Source: Solirubrobacter deserti (GTDB lineage Bacteria > Actinomycetota > Thermoleophilia > Solirubrobacterales > Solirubrobacteraceae). From it: a DNA stretch of 64,000 nt. The DNA lies in NCBI RefSeq assembly GCF_003344625.1, contig NZ_QPKJ02000004.1:744001-808000 (forward strand), given 5' to 3'. The stretch's first letter is position 1; each line of letters opens with the position of its first letter. Positions 51,488 to 60,185 of the stretch are shown piece by piece. The notes under the pieces are model-generated. The model had not been told where the DNA came from, searched no databases, and was given only the letters and a program-made list of their open reading frames with translations. A program made the translations under genes and the position numbers.

Positions 51488-53526
51488 GCATCGGCGAGAT
51501 CGACTGGCGCGGCCCGCGGCCGCTGCGCGAGGGCGACGAGCTGCTGGGGCGCGCCGCTGACCTGCGCGAGCTCGTCGACCGCTGCGAGACGTGGGACGTG
51601 ATCCGGATCACCGCGCGCAGCGGCGTCGGCAAGACGTCGTTCATCACCGCCGGCGGCCGCCAGGCGCTCATGGACGCCGGCTACCACGTGCCGATCATCC
51701 AGCGCTGGACACGCCTGCTGGCCAACCCGCGCGTGCGTGAGCTCGACACCCCGGACGAGATCGCGCGCGCGCTGTACCTGCTCGTCATCGGTGCGGACGT
51801 CAACGACGGTCGGCGGCTCACGGAGATCCTCGAAGAGGTCTCGGGCGGCGGCGAGATGGCCGTGATCCTCGACCAGATGGAGGAGCTGCTGCGCTATCAG
51901 GAGGCCGTCGGAGCCGCCCTGCTGCGGCTGGCCGGGACGACAGCCCGGGACTCCCGGGTGCCGCAGATCGTGATCGCGCGCTCCGAGTACGCCGAGCTCC
52001 TCGACCCCGTCGAGGTCCGCGACGTCCACACCTGGCCGATGAAGCTCAAGGAGATCACCGGCGCCAAGACCCTGGGGCGGATCGTCACCGTACCCGTAGA
52101 AGCCGTGGACGGCTCGATCGGGCAGGCCGAGGTCGAGCGGATCGTCGGCTGGTGGACGACCGCGCACGAATCCGCGCTGATGTCACGCTCGACGGGCGCC
52201 GGGCTCGCCGGGGGCGTCGGGCTCCTCCATCTGCAGGCGCTGCTGTGGTCGCTGCGCGACTGGGGCGCCCGTCACGGTGTCTCCAAGCACATCTCCGCTC
52301 AGGACCTCGAGCGGTTCGTCGCCGCTCGCGCCGCGTATCGCGGCTTTGACGCGTCCGACGAGGAGGCACTCGGACGGCACCTGATTGGCGACGCGGTCGT
52401 CGCCTACGTGGACGACACGGTGGCAGCGCTCACCGCCGATCCCACCGTCACGCGCGACGGCACGCCCACGCCGCTGACGTGGCGCAACGGACCGCGCCTG
52501 ATGCTCTCGCGGATCGCCCCCGCGCTCTCCTCCGGCGGCTACAAGGTGCCGCAGGCGCGCAGCTCCCTCATCCCGCTGGCCCTCGGTGCCGAGCTCACGC
52601 AGAGTGGCGCCCGGGCTGTCGCGGAGCTCTCGAGCGCCGACGACCTGACGGACCTCGCCCAGCGCACGCGGCGCCTGGCGGGCGCCGGCGTGGGCGCGGA
52701 CTGGGATCGCCCGCGGCTGCTGCGCGAGATGCTGGACGCCCTCGACGCGGTCCTCGAGGCGCTCCGCTCCGACGAGGCGAACCTGTTGCGCGTCTTCGAC
52801 GCCGTCAAAGGCGAGTCGATCTACGAGCTCGTCCACGACGGCATCGGGCCGGCCCTCACACGCTGGGCGCAGGAGTACGCCGAGCGCCCGGTGTCGACGG
52901 TCAACCGCATCGTCGCCGAGCCCGGCGGCGCGATCCTGCACAGCCTCAGCCCCGAGACCTTCGAGGAGCCGCAGGACCTGTGGGACGCGGTGGTGGTCGA
53001 GGAGGTCGACGGCCGCAAGACGGCCGTGCTGGACGAGCTGCGCTGGCAGTCCAACTACATCGGCCCGGCCGGCGACGACGAGCGGCTGGAGCTGCGCGAT
53101 CTGGTGGTCCGCCGCGCGGATTTCACCGGCGCGGCGTTCGTTGCCTGTGACCTGGTCCGGGTGCGCTTCGAGGACTGCCGATTCACCGGCGCCGTGTTCC
53201 TCGGCTGCACGCTGGCGGACGTCGAGTTCGCGCCGGAGGCGGCCTCCGGCGACAAGCTGGACCTCTTGACGTTCGTGCGCTGCGAGACCTGGGACGAGAC
53301 GGGCGTGACCTTCACGGACCTGCAGGGCACGACCGGCCTGTTCCTGACCGCCGTCTCGGGCGGCACGTGGCACTTCGCCGGCGGCCGCTTCAGTCACCTC
53401 GTGGGCACCGCGGCCGCGCCGGCGAAGCTCGTCTTCGACGACGTCACGGTGCGGCACGTGACCGCCGAGGGGCAACTCGAGGTCATTCGCGACGGCGAGC
53501 CTGTCCCACTTTCGGAGTTGACCTAG
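51484..53526 (+). CDS. STAND-type NTPase with C-terminal pentapeptide repeats
   Basis: 680-aa signal-transduction NTPase. It opens with LLGRAADLRELVDRCETWDVI, then Walker A SGVGKTS (46-52) and a Walker B of the STAND form, MAVILDQMEELLRY. A helical middle follows. From about residue 535 to 590 there are pentapeptide repeats (LRDLVVRRADFTGAAF, FEDCRFTGAVFLGCTLADVEF), ending in a beta-helix-like domain. STAND proteins detect a trigger through the C-terminus and activate an effector, here most likely the adjacent SIR2-like and CHAT proteins. Stop overlaps the convergent CHAT gene by 4 bp. Confidence 0.8.
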   Translation: MSIGEIDWRGPRPLREGDELLGRAADLRELVDRCETWDVIRITARSGVGKTSFITAGGRQALMDAGYHVPIIQRWTRLLANPRVRELDTPDEIARALYLLVIGADVNDGRRLTEILEEVSGGGEMAVILDQMEELLRYQEAVGAALLRLAGTTARDSRVPQIVIARSEYAELLDPVEVRDVHTWPMKLKEITGAKTLGRIVTVPVEAVDGSIGQAEVERIVGWWTTAHESALMSRSTGAGLAGGVGLLHLQALLWSLRDWGARHGVSKHISAQDLERFVAARAAYRGFDASDEEALGRHLIGDAVVAYVDDTVAALTADPTVTRDGTPTPLTWRNGPRLMLSRIAPALSSGGYKVPQARSSLIPLALGAELTQSGARAVAELSSADDLTDLAQRTRRLAGAGVGADWDRPRLLREMLDALDAVLEALRSDEANLLRVFDAVKGESIYELVHDGIGPALTRWAQEYAERPVSTVNRIVAEPGGAILHSLSPETFEEPQDLWDAVVVEEVDGRKTAVLDELRWQSNYIGPAGDDERLELRDLVVRRADFTGAAFVACDLVRVRFEDCRFTGAVFLGCTLADVEFAPEAASGDKLDLLTFVRCETWDETGVTFTDLQGTTGLFLTAVSGGTWHFAGGRFSHLVGTAAAPAKLVFDDVTVRHVTAEGQLEVIRDGEPVPLSELT

Positions 53527-55475
53527 CACACGAGGTCGTCGGGCGTCCTCGAGCGCGTACGCGACCGTCCGGCGACGCGAACGTAGCCGTCAGCGGGCCG
53601 ATCGGCGATCCGCGCGACCGCGACGCTCGGGATGGTCACGCGCCCCGGGCCTTCTCGGCTCGCCGGACGGACGTTGTGGGGGGTCGTGGCGTGGTCGCGG
53701 GTGGCGACGAGCTGCGCGCTGATCAACGCGTGTACGCTCGCGGCGTCGCGGAAGCTTGCCTCCAGCGTCGCGGGGTCGAACCCGGCCGCGCGCGGCGGAT
53801 CGCTCGCGAGCTCCGGGTCCAGCGGGTGCTCGTGATCCTCCACGTGTCCGGCGCCGATCACGTCCAGCGCCGGCCACGTGTTCTCCAGCCGTCGCACGGC
53901 CTCGCCGGAGGCCACGGCGACGACCCGCGCCAAGCGGTCGGGCGCGCCCCAGTCCTCGCTCACGACCCGCTCGAGGAAGCGCTTGGCGGCGGCCGGCGCG
54001 CGCTCTAGCGAGTGCAACGCGGCGAGCGCGCGGACCACCGCGCTCACCCCCGCCGAGCGCGCGGCCCACGTGTGTACGTTGTTTCTGCCGTCGTGTGAGA
54101 AGTCGCTGCGCTGGACGGTCACGCGGAGCCGCTGCCGGACGTCGAGGCCGAAGGCGTTCGCGATCTCCGCGAGATCGTCCGGGCTGACGCGGCGCGGGTC
54201 GGAGCTGACGTGCGGCGGTGGCTCAGCCTCGATCGCGACCGTCAGCGCGTCCCCGACGTCAACCGGCAAGGGCACCCGGAAGAACGCCCCGTCGCGCTCG
54301 AAGACGACGACCTGCCCCGGGACGTAGAACAGCGTCGCGGTGATGCGCTCGCCTGCGCGGGCAGCGGCGCCGCGGACCTCGGCCAGGATCGCGGGGCGGC
54401 CGGTGAGCAGGTGCTCGGGGTGGACGTAGACCACCGCTGCGGTGCCCGCCGCGCCTCTGGCCTGACGCGCGGCGCGCAGCCCGCGCTCCCACGGCGCGAA
54501 ATCGACGCGGGCGTTGGCCTGCTCGGCCTCCAGCGCGGGCGCGAGCTCGTCCGCGATGGCGCGCACGAACGGCACGACGTGATCCTCCATCGCCTTGTCG
54601 CCCTGAAAGCCGACCACGATCCCGTGCCCGGCGCGGGCGACCTCCAGCGTCACCGAGGCGGACGCGATCGCGCCCACGGCCGAGGCGCAGATGGCGAGGA
54701 TCACCGCCCCTGCACGGCCGCCGAGGCCCGCCTGCAGCTCCTCGCCCGAAAGGCGACGGTCGCCGACCTCGACGCCCTTGGCCGCCGTGCCGTGGGCGCC
54801 GATCACCACGAGCTCGGCGGCGGCGAGCTCGCGCACGCCCGCGAAGCCCTCGAAGTGGATCGCCCGCGTCGGGCGGATCTTCCCGATTGCGTCGGCGAGC
54901 GGATCGCCGAGGGCGTAGTCGCGGCCGGGGCCGGGAGCGGCGAGCACGAGCGGCGTGAAGGTGCCGGGGTCGCGGCCTCCGAGCGGCGGTGCCGGGCGCG
55001 TGGGGAGCCGGTCGCTGAGCCGGAGGATCGAGACGGCGCGGTCCGGGTTGGTGACGAGCGGCACGTCGCGCTGGGCACGCGGCCAGATCAACGTCTCGAA
55101 CGGGAGCCGCGCGCACTGCGTGTCGAGCGCCCGGAACACGACGCGCAGCGGCGAGCGGACGAGCCCGTCGAGCACTGCTGCCCCGACGGCGTTCTCGAGA
55201 CACCGGGCGACGTGGTCGCCCCAGACCGCGGCGACGCCGTCGTCCGGCAGCCGCCGTGGGTCGTTCTCCCAGCCGGGCTCGCCACGACCGGTGAACCACT
55301 GCCAGGCGGGCGTGGCGAACGGGCCGTTCTCGTCGCGTTGCCACACGCTCGCGCCGAGCGCCAGCGGCTCGACCTCGAGGCCGCCGTCGGAGCGCTGAGT
55401 CCTCAGCTCGACGTCCATCCAGAGGTCGGTCGGGTCCGCCCACAGCACGCATCGAAGCTCGTGGAGCGTCGCCAT
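53523..55475 (-). CDS. CHAT-domain (caspase-like) protein
   Basis: 650-aa protein. The CHAT protease dyad is visible: His228 in VVIGAHGTAAKG and Cys263 in ILAICASAVGA, with LSGEELQAGLGGRAG between and AGHGIVVGFQGDKAM after, as in clan CD peptidases. The region before (PLRVVFRALDTQCARLPFETLIWP) is the usual CHAT lead-in; the C-terminal ~300 residues have no family I know. CHAT proteases are effectors or proteolytic activators in NTPase-linked conflict systems. ATG 55475 is 9 nt after TAGATT, a leaderless signal. Confidence 0.82.
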   Translation of the reverse strand: MATLHELRCVLWADPTDLWMDVELRTQRSDGGLEVEPLALGASVWQRDENGPFATPAWQWFTGRGEPGWENDPRRLPDDGVAAVWGDHVARCLENAVGAAVLDGLVRSPLRVVFRALDTQCARLPFETLIWPRAQRDVPLVTNPDRAVSILRLSDRLPTRPAPPLGGRDPGTFTPLVLAAPGPGRDYALGDPLADAIGKIRPTRAIHFEGFAGVRELAAAELVVIGAHGTAAKGVEVGDRRLSGEELQAGLGGRAGAVILAICASAVGAIASASVTLEVARAGHGIVVGFQGDKAMEDHVVPFVRAIADELAPALEAEQANARVDFAPWERGLRAARQARGAAGTAAVVYVHPEHLLTGRPAILAEVRGAAARAGERITATLFYVPGQVVVFERDGAFFRVPLPVDVGDALTVAIEAEPPPHVSSDPRRVSPDDLAEIANAFGLDVRQRLRVTVQRSDFSHDGRNNVHTWAARSAGVSAVVRALAALHSLERAPAAAKRFLERVVSEDWGAPDRLARVVAVASGEAVRRLENTWPALDVIGAGHVEDHEHPLDPELASDPPRAAGFDPATLEASFRDAASVHALISAQLVATRDHATTPHNVRPASREGPGRVTIPSVAVARIADRPADGYVRVAGRSRTRSRTPDDLVC

Positions 55476-55484
55476 CGCTGCGTA

Positions 55485-55490
55485 AATCTA
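55485..55490 (-). promoter_or_regulatory. -10 element for leaderless CHAT gene
   Basis: TAGATT on the minus strand, 9 nt before ATG 55475. The CHAT gene thus has its own promoter and is transcribed toward the SIR2-STAND operon, so the two transcripts overlap at their 3' ends. Confidence 0.4.
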
Positions 55491-55600
55491 CTGGCCTGGG
55501 TCACGAAAATCGTAGCCACCTGAGGCGCCCTCAGGTGACGGCGAGCCACGACTCACCAGACCGCCGGTCGTAAACCGCGACCGGCGCCCGTGGCGTCTGT

Positions 55601-56137
55601 ATGCACGCCACCACTCGCACCGCCCGCCGGGCCCTCGAGCTCGCGCAGGACGCGGTCTTCCAGGGCCGCCTCGCCGAGGCGCACCGCCACATGCGCGCCG
55701 CCGAGCACTCCGGCGCGGACGTCGCGGCGCTCGCCGCGCTCCAGCGCCAGCTCAACCGCCGCCGCGCGGCCGACCGGGGCATGGAGCGCCTAGCGGAGCT
55801 CGAGCGGGCGCGGGTCGCCGGGGTGCCCGCCGCGGCGCTGCCGCGGACCGCCGCCTCGCGCGACGGGCTGCGCGTGAGCGCGCACGTGGTCGACCGCTGG
55901 CGCGAGCGGATCGGGGCGGCGGACCGCGCGGCCGCGAACGCCGCGATCGAGGAGTTCGCCCGGATGGGTCGCATCACGGGCGAGCGACCGCGCTGGAGCT
56001 CCAACCGGGCGCGGCCTGGGACCCGCTACGTGCTCTGGCACGAGCAGCCCGGGGTGGCTCTGGTGGTCATCGAGGGCGTCGTCGCGACGGTCCTGACTCG
56101 CGAGAACCGTCGCCGCCGCCCGCGGCGCCGCGGGTGA
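55601..56137 (+). CDS. DUF4258/toxin-fold-like hypothetical protein
   Basis: 178 aa. The N-terminal half is helical (ALELAQDAVFQGRLAEAHRHM). The C-terminal half (RVSAHVVDRWRERIGAA, GTRYVLWHEQPGVALVV, VATVLTREN) has the order expected of the DUF4258/RelE-like nuclease fold, where a His-Arg surface cleaves RNA, but similarity is only by eye. It overlaps the next gene by 4 bp (GTGA), so the two are co-translated. Confidence 0.55.
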   Translation: MHATTRTARRALELAQDAVFQGRLAEAHRHMRAAEHSGADVAALAALQRQLNRRRAADRGMERLAELERARVAGVPAAALPRTAASRDGLRVSAHVVDRWRERIGAADRAAANAAIEEFARMGRITGERPRWSSNRARPGTRYVLWHEQPGVALVVIEGVVATVLTRENRRRRPRRRG

Positions 56138-56835
56138 GCGCGGTGTACGCGCCTGAGTTGGACGATCGCGAGTGGGTGCTCGCGACGGGGGTGCCGATGC
56201 TCGCGCAGATCGCGCGCAGCCACGGTCGCGACCACGGACTCGAGCGGCTCGAGGTGGAACGGCTTGAGGACGAGTACGTCCGCCGACTCACGGAGCGCCT
56301 CGTCGAGAGCCTCGTGCGCGAGCACGGAGCCGGCCGATCACCCGGGCGCCTGTACGCCAACCTGGCGGCCTACATGGGCCGCGCACAGGGCGTAGGCGTG
56401 CGCTTCGGCGCCCGCCGCGCGCGCACGGCGAGCCTCGACGACCCCGACACGCCACCCATCCGCGGCGCCGAGCACCGCGATGCGTTCGAGACGATGATGA
56501 GCGAGGCGGACGAGCGCGTCGAGGCCAACCGCTACGCCGCCGAGCGGCTGCACCGCGAGTGGTCGGCCCAGCAGGCGGCTCAGGCGGTCGGCGCAGCCCG
56601 CGTCGCCGTCGCCGCGATGTTGGACGGCGATCGCTCGGCCACTGCGCGCGCGGTCCGGCGGCGAGTCGACGGACTGTCGCCGGCCGGGATCGCGCGCGAG
56701 GAAGGCGTGTCCGAGAACGCCATCAACGCACGCTTGTCGCGCTGGATACGCGGCCTCTCGGCGAGCGACCGGGCGCGTATCGCGCCGCTGCGGATCGTCG
56801 TCCTCAACCCACGCAAGGCCCGCCGTCGCCCGTAG
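56134..56835 (+). CDS. Sigma-like helix-turn-helix protein
   Basis: 233 aa. Residues ~60-110 (LVREHGAGRSPGRLYANLAAYMG, TASLDDPD) resemble sigma region 2 and residues ~185-215 (LSPAGIAREEGVSENAINARLSRWIRGL) are a convincing region 4-type HTH. It could be an unusual ECF-like sigma factor or an antitoxin/regulator of the gene before it. The GTG start overlaps the upstream gene. The last 32 bp overlap the convergent GNAT gene. Confidence 0.55.
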   Translation: MSAVYAPELDDREWVLATGVPMLAQIARSHGRDHGLERLEVERLEDEYVRRLTERLVESLVREHGAGRSPGRLYANLAAYMGRAQGVGVRFGARRARTASLDDPDTPPIRGAEHRDAFETMMSEADERVEANRYAAERLHREWSAQQAAQAVGAARVAVAAMLDGDRSATARAVRRRVDGLSPAGIAREEGVSENAINARLSRWIRGLSASDRARIAPLRIVVLNPRKARRRP

Positions 56836-57415
56836 GGCATGTGCGGGGTCGCCATTCGTCGCGCAGGACACCGAAGACTCGGAGATCGAGCCAGCCGTCG
56901 GCCAGCCGGCGATGCTGTCGCAACGTGCCCTCGACCCGGAAGCCCAGCCGGTCACACAGGGCCAGCGCCGGCGCATTGCTCGACTTGACGTGGGCGTAGA
57001 CGCGGTGGAGTCCCAGGTGCTCGAACGCGTAGTCGATCAGCAGCACGTGCGTCTCGAAGCCGAGGCCCTGTCCGCGCTGCTCCGGAGCGATGATGCTTGC
57101 GCCGATCTCCGCGTTGCCGTTGTCGCGGTCGACCCGGTAGAGGCCGGCGACGCCGATCGGGCTCGGAGGGTCGTTCACGGGTGTGACCGCGAGTTCGAAG
57201 CCGCCGTACGCGCCGGTCAGGGGCGACCGGTGGCCCTCCCGCAGTCGCCGCTCGATCTCGGCCGGTGCCAGTGGCACGACCGCAGAGGCGAACGCTGCAC
57301 GCTGATAGTCGGCGTCATTGGCGGCCGCGAGCAGGAACCCGGCGTCGCGGAGGCAGAACACGCGGAGCGCGATTCGCTCACCACGGAGCACGGGAAGTGG
57401 CGTGTCCATCGTCAT
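56804..57415 (-). CDS. GNAT acetyltransferase (RimJ/RimL type) of RiPP operon
   Basis: 203-aa N-acetyltransferase with the RimL layout: GERIALRVFCLRDAGFLLAA at the start, IGASIIAPEQRGQGLGFETHVLLIDYAF (acetyl-CoA-binding R/Q-x-x-G-x-G/A loop) and VYAHVKSSNAPALALCDRLGFRVEGTLRQH (C-terminal signature). It is the fourth gene of the YcaO operon, overlapping its stop (ATGA at 57412-57415). It may acetylate the mature peptide or a self-target, as GNATs do in some azole-peptide clusters such as that of goadsporin. Confidence 0.8.
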   Translation of the reverse strand: MTMDTPLPVLRGERIALRVFCLRDAGFLLAAANDADYQRAAFASAVVPLAPAEIERRLREGHRSPLTGAYGGFELAVTPVNDPPSPIGVAGLYRVDRDNGNAEIGASIIAPEQRGQGLGFETHVLLIDYAFEHLGLHRVYAHVKSSNAPALALCDRLGFRVEGTLRQHRRLADGWLDLRVFGVLRDEWRPRTCPTGDGGPCVG

Positions 57416-59022
57416 GGGAACGGATGAGGCATCATGCCGACGCCGTCGCACTCGCGCTCGAGCAGCATCGCGCGAACGTCCGCGCGCCCGAGCGGTTCGC
57501 GTTCGAACCCGAACGTGATCGGCACGACCTGTGGGGACAGCGCGCGCGAAACCGCGAACGGCCGGGTCAGCGCGACTGGCCAGTCGTAGAAGAGCGCGTC
57601 GTCGGGTGCGATCTTGACGGGCGCGATGCCGTCAACCTCCACGGTTTCGTCGGTCTCCCACAAGAAGCGTGCCTCAGCGGCGTAGTTTCCCCAGCGATAG
57701 AGGCGGCGATGATCACTCGGGCTGCGGACCTCGTCGGGCTCCGGCACCACCTCGCGCTCTCGCGGAAGTCGCACGCCCGCCCACGACTCCCGGAGCGCGG
57801 CGCAGCACGCTTGCGCCGGGTCACCCACCGATGCGCCCAGTACAAGGTTCCCGTCGCGCTCCGCCACGGCGCAGAAGGCCGCCACCGAGGGCGTCGTCCC
57901 GAGTTGCACCATGTGGACGGTCCAGCCGGCTGACCGGAGGTCTTCGCTCATGCCATCCAGCTCCGCCGAGCGCGGTACGCCGGCGAGCCGCCTTCCGGGC
58001 GTCCGCGCCAGCCAATGGCGCATGAACGCGTCGCGCTCCAGCAGCTCCTCCCACGCCGCGGCTCGAGCGGCCTGAGGCGTGCGGTGGGCCGCGACCCCGG
58101 ACGAGGTCGCGCCGACGTGTCGCTGCGCTTCCCCGGTGCCGAACGGATAGAAGATGAGGTCGGCGAGGACGAGCTTCGAGCTGCCGTCCGCGGCTTGACA
58201 GCGCACCCAGAGTCGACGCTCGTCCGGCGAGAAGGGAGCGAGATCGCGGTGCTTATCGAGTTGCCAGTCCGCAAAGGCGACGAAACGGTCGGGCGCGACG
58301 GCGTCGTCGCGGTCCGAGAGTGCAGCGACGACCAGTGACCCACTGTCGATCGATCCCGCGGCGTGCCGCTCGTGTGCTTCCGCGATCGCCACCAGCTTCG
58401 CCGACTCCTCGTCGGCACGGATGCCGGTGCCGGTCATCGTAGGCGCGTCGAGCGCACCCAAGGAGGGCAGGACCTCGGCAATGGCGATGTGCTGTCCCGC
58501 CACGAGGCGCGACCGTACCCAGCGCGCCGGCGCGAGCGGGCCGGTCGGCGCGTCGAGCGCGATCCGCTGCCAACTCCCACCGGGCCCTAAGAGGTGCGGA
58601 TCGCGGGCGTCGGCCGGCGGCGACGGGCTGAAATCGTGAGATGGCGTGAGGGCGAGCAGCCGGGTCATTCCACGGAGGACGTCCCGGAGAACCTTCGCCA
58701 GCGGGGGAGGGCACGAGCCGATGAAGCGAGCGCAGGCGATCCGGCGTTCCTGGCGGCTGAGCGCGGCGGGCAGAAACAGTGCGCTCTCAAGGGCCACGAG
58801 CAGCGTGTCCTCTCGCTCGTCAGGCCAGCCGGCCGCCCAACCGCGTAGGTGATCGCGCCCCGGGTCGACAGCGCGAGTGAGCAGGCCTTCGGCCAGGAGA
58901 TCTTCCAGCGACTTCGCCGTGACGACGACGTCCTTCCAAACCGACGACAGCACGACGACCAGTTCGTCGTCGGCGGTTTCGGCGACGAGCACGCCCGCCG
59001 CCGCGGTCAAGGCGTCGGTCAC
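57412..59022 (-). CDS. YcaO-domain azoline-forming cyclodehydratase
   Basis: 536-aa YcaO protein. The diagnostic ATP-binding segment is TSSGVAAHRTPQAARAAAWEELLERDAFMRHW (in parts), in the C-terminal ~350 residues; the first ~150 residues are an unassigned N-terminal domain. It ends PHPFP, matching the PxPxP C-terminal tail that places catalytic residues in azoline-forming YcaO enzymes. It should convert Cys (or Ser/Thr) of the precursor to thiazolines. The GTG start directly follows the SagB-like gene stop; the end overlaps the GNAT gene. Confidence 0.88.
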   Translation of the reverse strand: MTDALTAAAGVLVAETADDELVVVLSSVWKDVVVTAKSLEDLLAEGLLTRAVDPGRDHLRGWAAGWPDEREDTLLVALESALFLPAALSRQERRIACARFIGSCPPPLAKVLRDVLRGMTRLLALTPSHDFSPSPPADARDPHLLGPGGSWQRIALDAPTGPLAPARWVRSRLVAGQHIAIAEVLPSLGALDAPTMTGTGIRADEESAKLVAIAEAHERHAAGSIDSGSLVVAALSDRDDAVAPDRFVAFADWQLDKHRDLAPFSPDERRLWVRCQAADGSSKLVLADLIFYPFGTGEAQRHVGATSSGVAAHRTPQAARAAAWEELLERDAFMRHWLARTPGRRLAGVPRSAELDGMSEDLRSAGWTVHMVQLGTTPSVAAFCAVAERDGNLVLGASVGDPAQACCAALRESWAGVRLPREREVVPEPDEVRSPSDHRRLYRWGNYAAEARFLWETDETVEVDGIAPVKIAPDDALFYDWPVALTRPFAVSRALSPQVVPITFGFEREPLGRADVRAMLLERECDGVGMMPHPFP

Positions 59023-59955
59023 CTAACGCCCCTCCACAACGACCAAAGCGAGCGGGTCCAGCGACGGATCGACCAGCGCGCGGACGTCCGCGACACTGAA
59101 GCCGCTGACGGTTCGGACGGCGAGTCCGTGCTCACCAGCGCTCAGCGCGATCTGCTGCAGGAGAGCCCCGGCCTCAAGAATCACGAACAGGCCGCCGCGG
59201 TTTCCGTACTTGCGCGCGACCCGTGAGAGGTCGGCCGAGATCACCACGACGGCCCGCCGGCGCTCGACGGTGTCCGCGGCGATCTCCGCCTGCCAGAACA
59301 GCTGCTCCACGGTTGCGTCCTCCGCCGTCCCAACTTCAATGAGGCGGTGATGGTCGCCGTCGAACCAGCTCAGTGCGAAGCCCTCGCCGCGAGCCACCAA
59401 CGCGTGCAGGACCAGAGGCCATAGACGCCCGGCGGAGGCGACGGGTTTCCAACGACCCGCGGTCCGATAGCCGTAGGCCAGCAGCGTCGCGACCTCCTGC
59501 GCCTCGACGGCGCGCGCCGCGCCCTCGACGTGCCGCACCGGCAGCGAACTGGCGCGCTCGTCGTCGCGGCGACCGAGCGGTGCCCGCGCGACGAAGAACC
59601 GGTCAGCCTGCCCGGCCCGTGGGTCGCGCCAGCGCGGGCTTCGTTCGATGTCGAGCAGCTCCTCGACGTCGACCGCGCCTCCGCGCTGCAGTTGCTCGAG
59701 CAGCGCGCGCGGCTGACGTCGCGCATCGACGATGAAACCCTCGTCGGTCAGTCGCGCAAGCACCTCGGCGACGGGCCGCACGAAGTCGGGCTCGATCGGG
59801 TCGATGACCTGCGTGCGCCTGCGGTCCCCACCGCAGCGAGCGAGCGCGCCCGACACCGCTGCGAGCTCATCAGCCGAGCCCTCGATCTCGACCCGACAGC
59901 CATTCAGCGAGTTCTCGACGACTATGGATGCGGCTGAGGCCGTCCAGCCGCACAC
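59023..59955 (-). CDS. SagB-like thiazoline dehydrogenase with N-terminal extension
   Basis: 310-aa protein. The C-terminal ~190 residues are a nitroreductase-fold azoline oxidase: VATLLAYGYRTAGRW, LWPLVLHALV, VARKYGNRGGLFVILEAGALLQQIALSAGEHGLA (in parts) and VRALVDPSLDPLALVVVEG, matching SagB-type FMN dehydrogenases that turn thiazolines into thiazoles. Residues ~1-110 (VRPVAEVLARLTDEGFIV helix-wing) look like a peptide-binding or E1-like domain, which could supply the leader recognition otherwise missing from the operon. GTG 59955 is the likely start, 31 bp after the precursor gene. Confidence 0.75.
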   Translation of the reverse strand: MCGWTASAASIVVENSLNGCRVEIEGSADELAAVSGALARCGGDRRRTQVIDPIEPDFVRPVAEVLARLTDEGFIVDARRQPRALLEQLQRGGAVDVEELLDIERSPRWRDPRAGQADRFFVARAPLGRRDDERASSLPVRHVEGAARAVEAQEVATLLAYGYRTAGRWKPVASAGRLWPLVLHALVARGEGFALSWFDGDHHRLIEVGTAEDATVEQLFWQAEIAADTVERRRAVVVISADLSRVARKYGNRGGLFVILEAGALLQQIALSAGEHGLAVRTVSGFSVADVRALVDPSLDPLALVVVEGR

Positions 59956-59986
59956 CAGTAGCGGCCAGTCGGGGATCGAACTCCCG

Positions 59987-60172
59987 CTAGAAGACGGCGA
60001 CGAGATCGCTGGGATCCTGCAACGGCCGCGGCACGGACCCGGCGCCAGCCTCGACCACGGTTTCGCAGCAGTTCTCGCACGACGGCTCGCAGTTCCCGCA
60101 GTTCTCGCCGCCACACGACTCCATCTGAGATTCCACGACCGTCTCGGACGCGTATACAACGGAGATCTTCAT
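59987..60172 (-). CDS. Cys-rich RiPP precursor peptide (azole-type)
   Basis: 61-aa peptide. Residues 1-17 are a Val/Ser/Glu leader-like segment starting MKISVVYASETVVES; residues 19-37 are a dense core SCGGENCGNCEPSCENCCE with Cys at 20, 25, 28, 32, 35 and 36; residues 38-61 are a Pro/Asp-containing follower ending DLVAVF. The pentapeptide ETVVE flanks the core on both sides (10-14 and 37-41). It sits directly upstream of SagB-like and YcaO genes and has a good GAGGAG ribosome-binding site 5 nt before the ATG. Cys-to-thiazole modification is the natural prediction. Confidence 0.8.
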   Translation of the reverse strand: MKISVVYASETVVESQMESCGGENCGNCEPSCENCCETVVEAGAGSVPRPLQDPSDLVAVF

Positions 60173-60185
60173 TGAAGCTCCTCAA

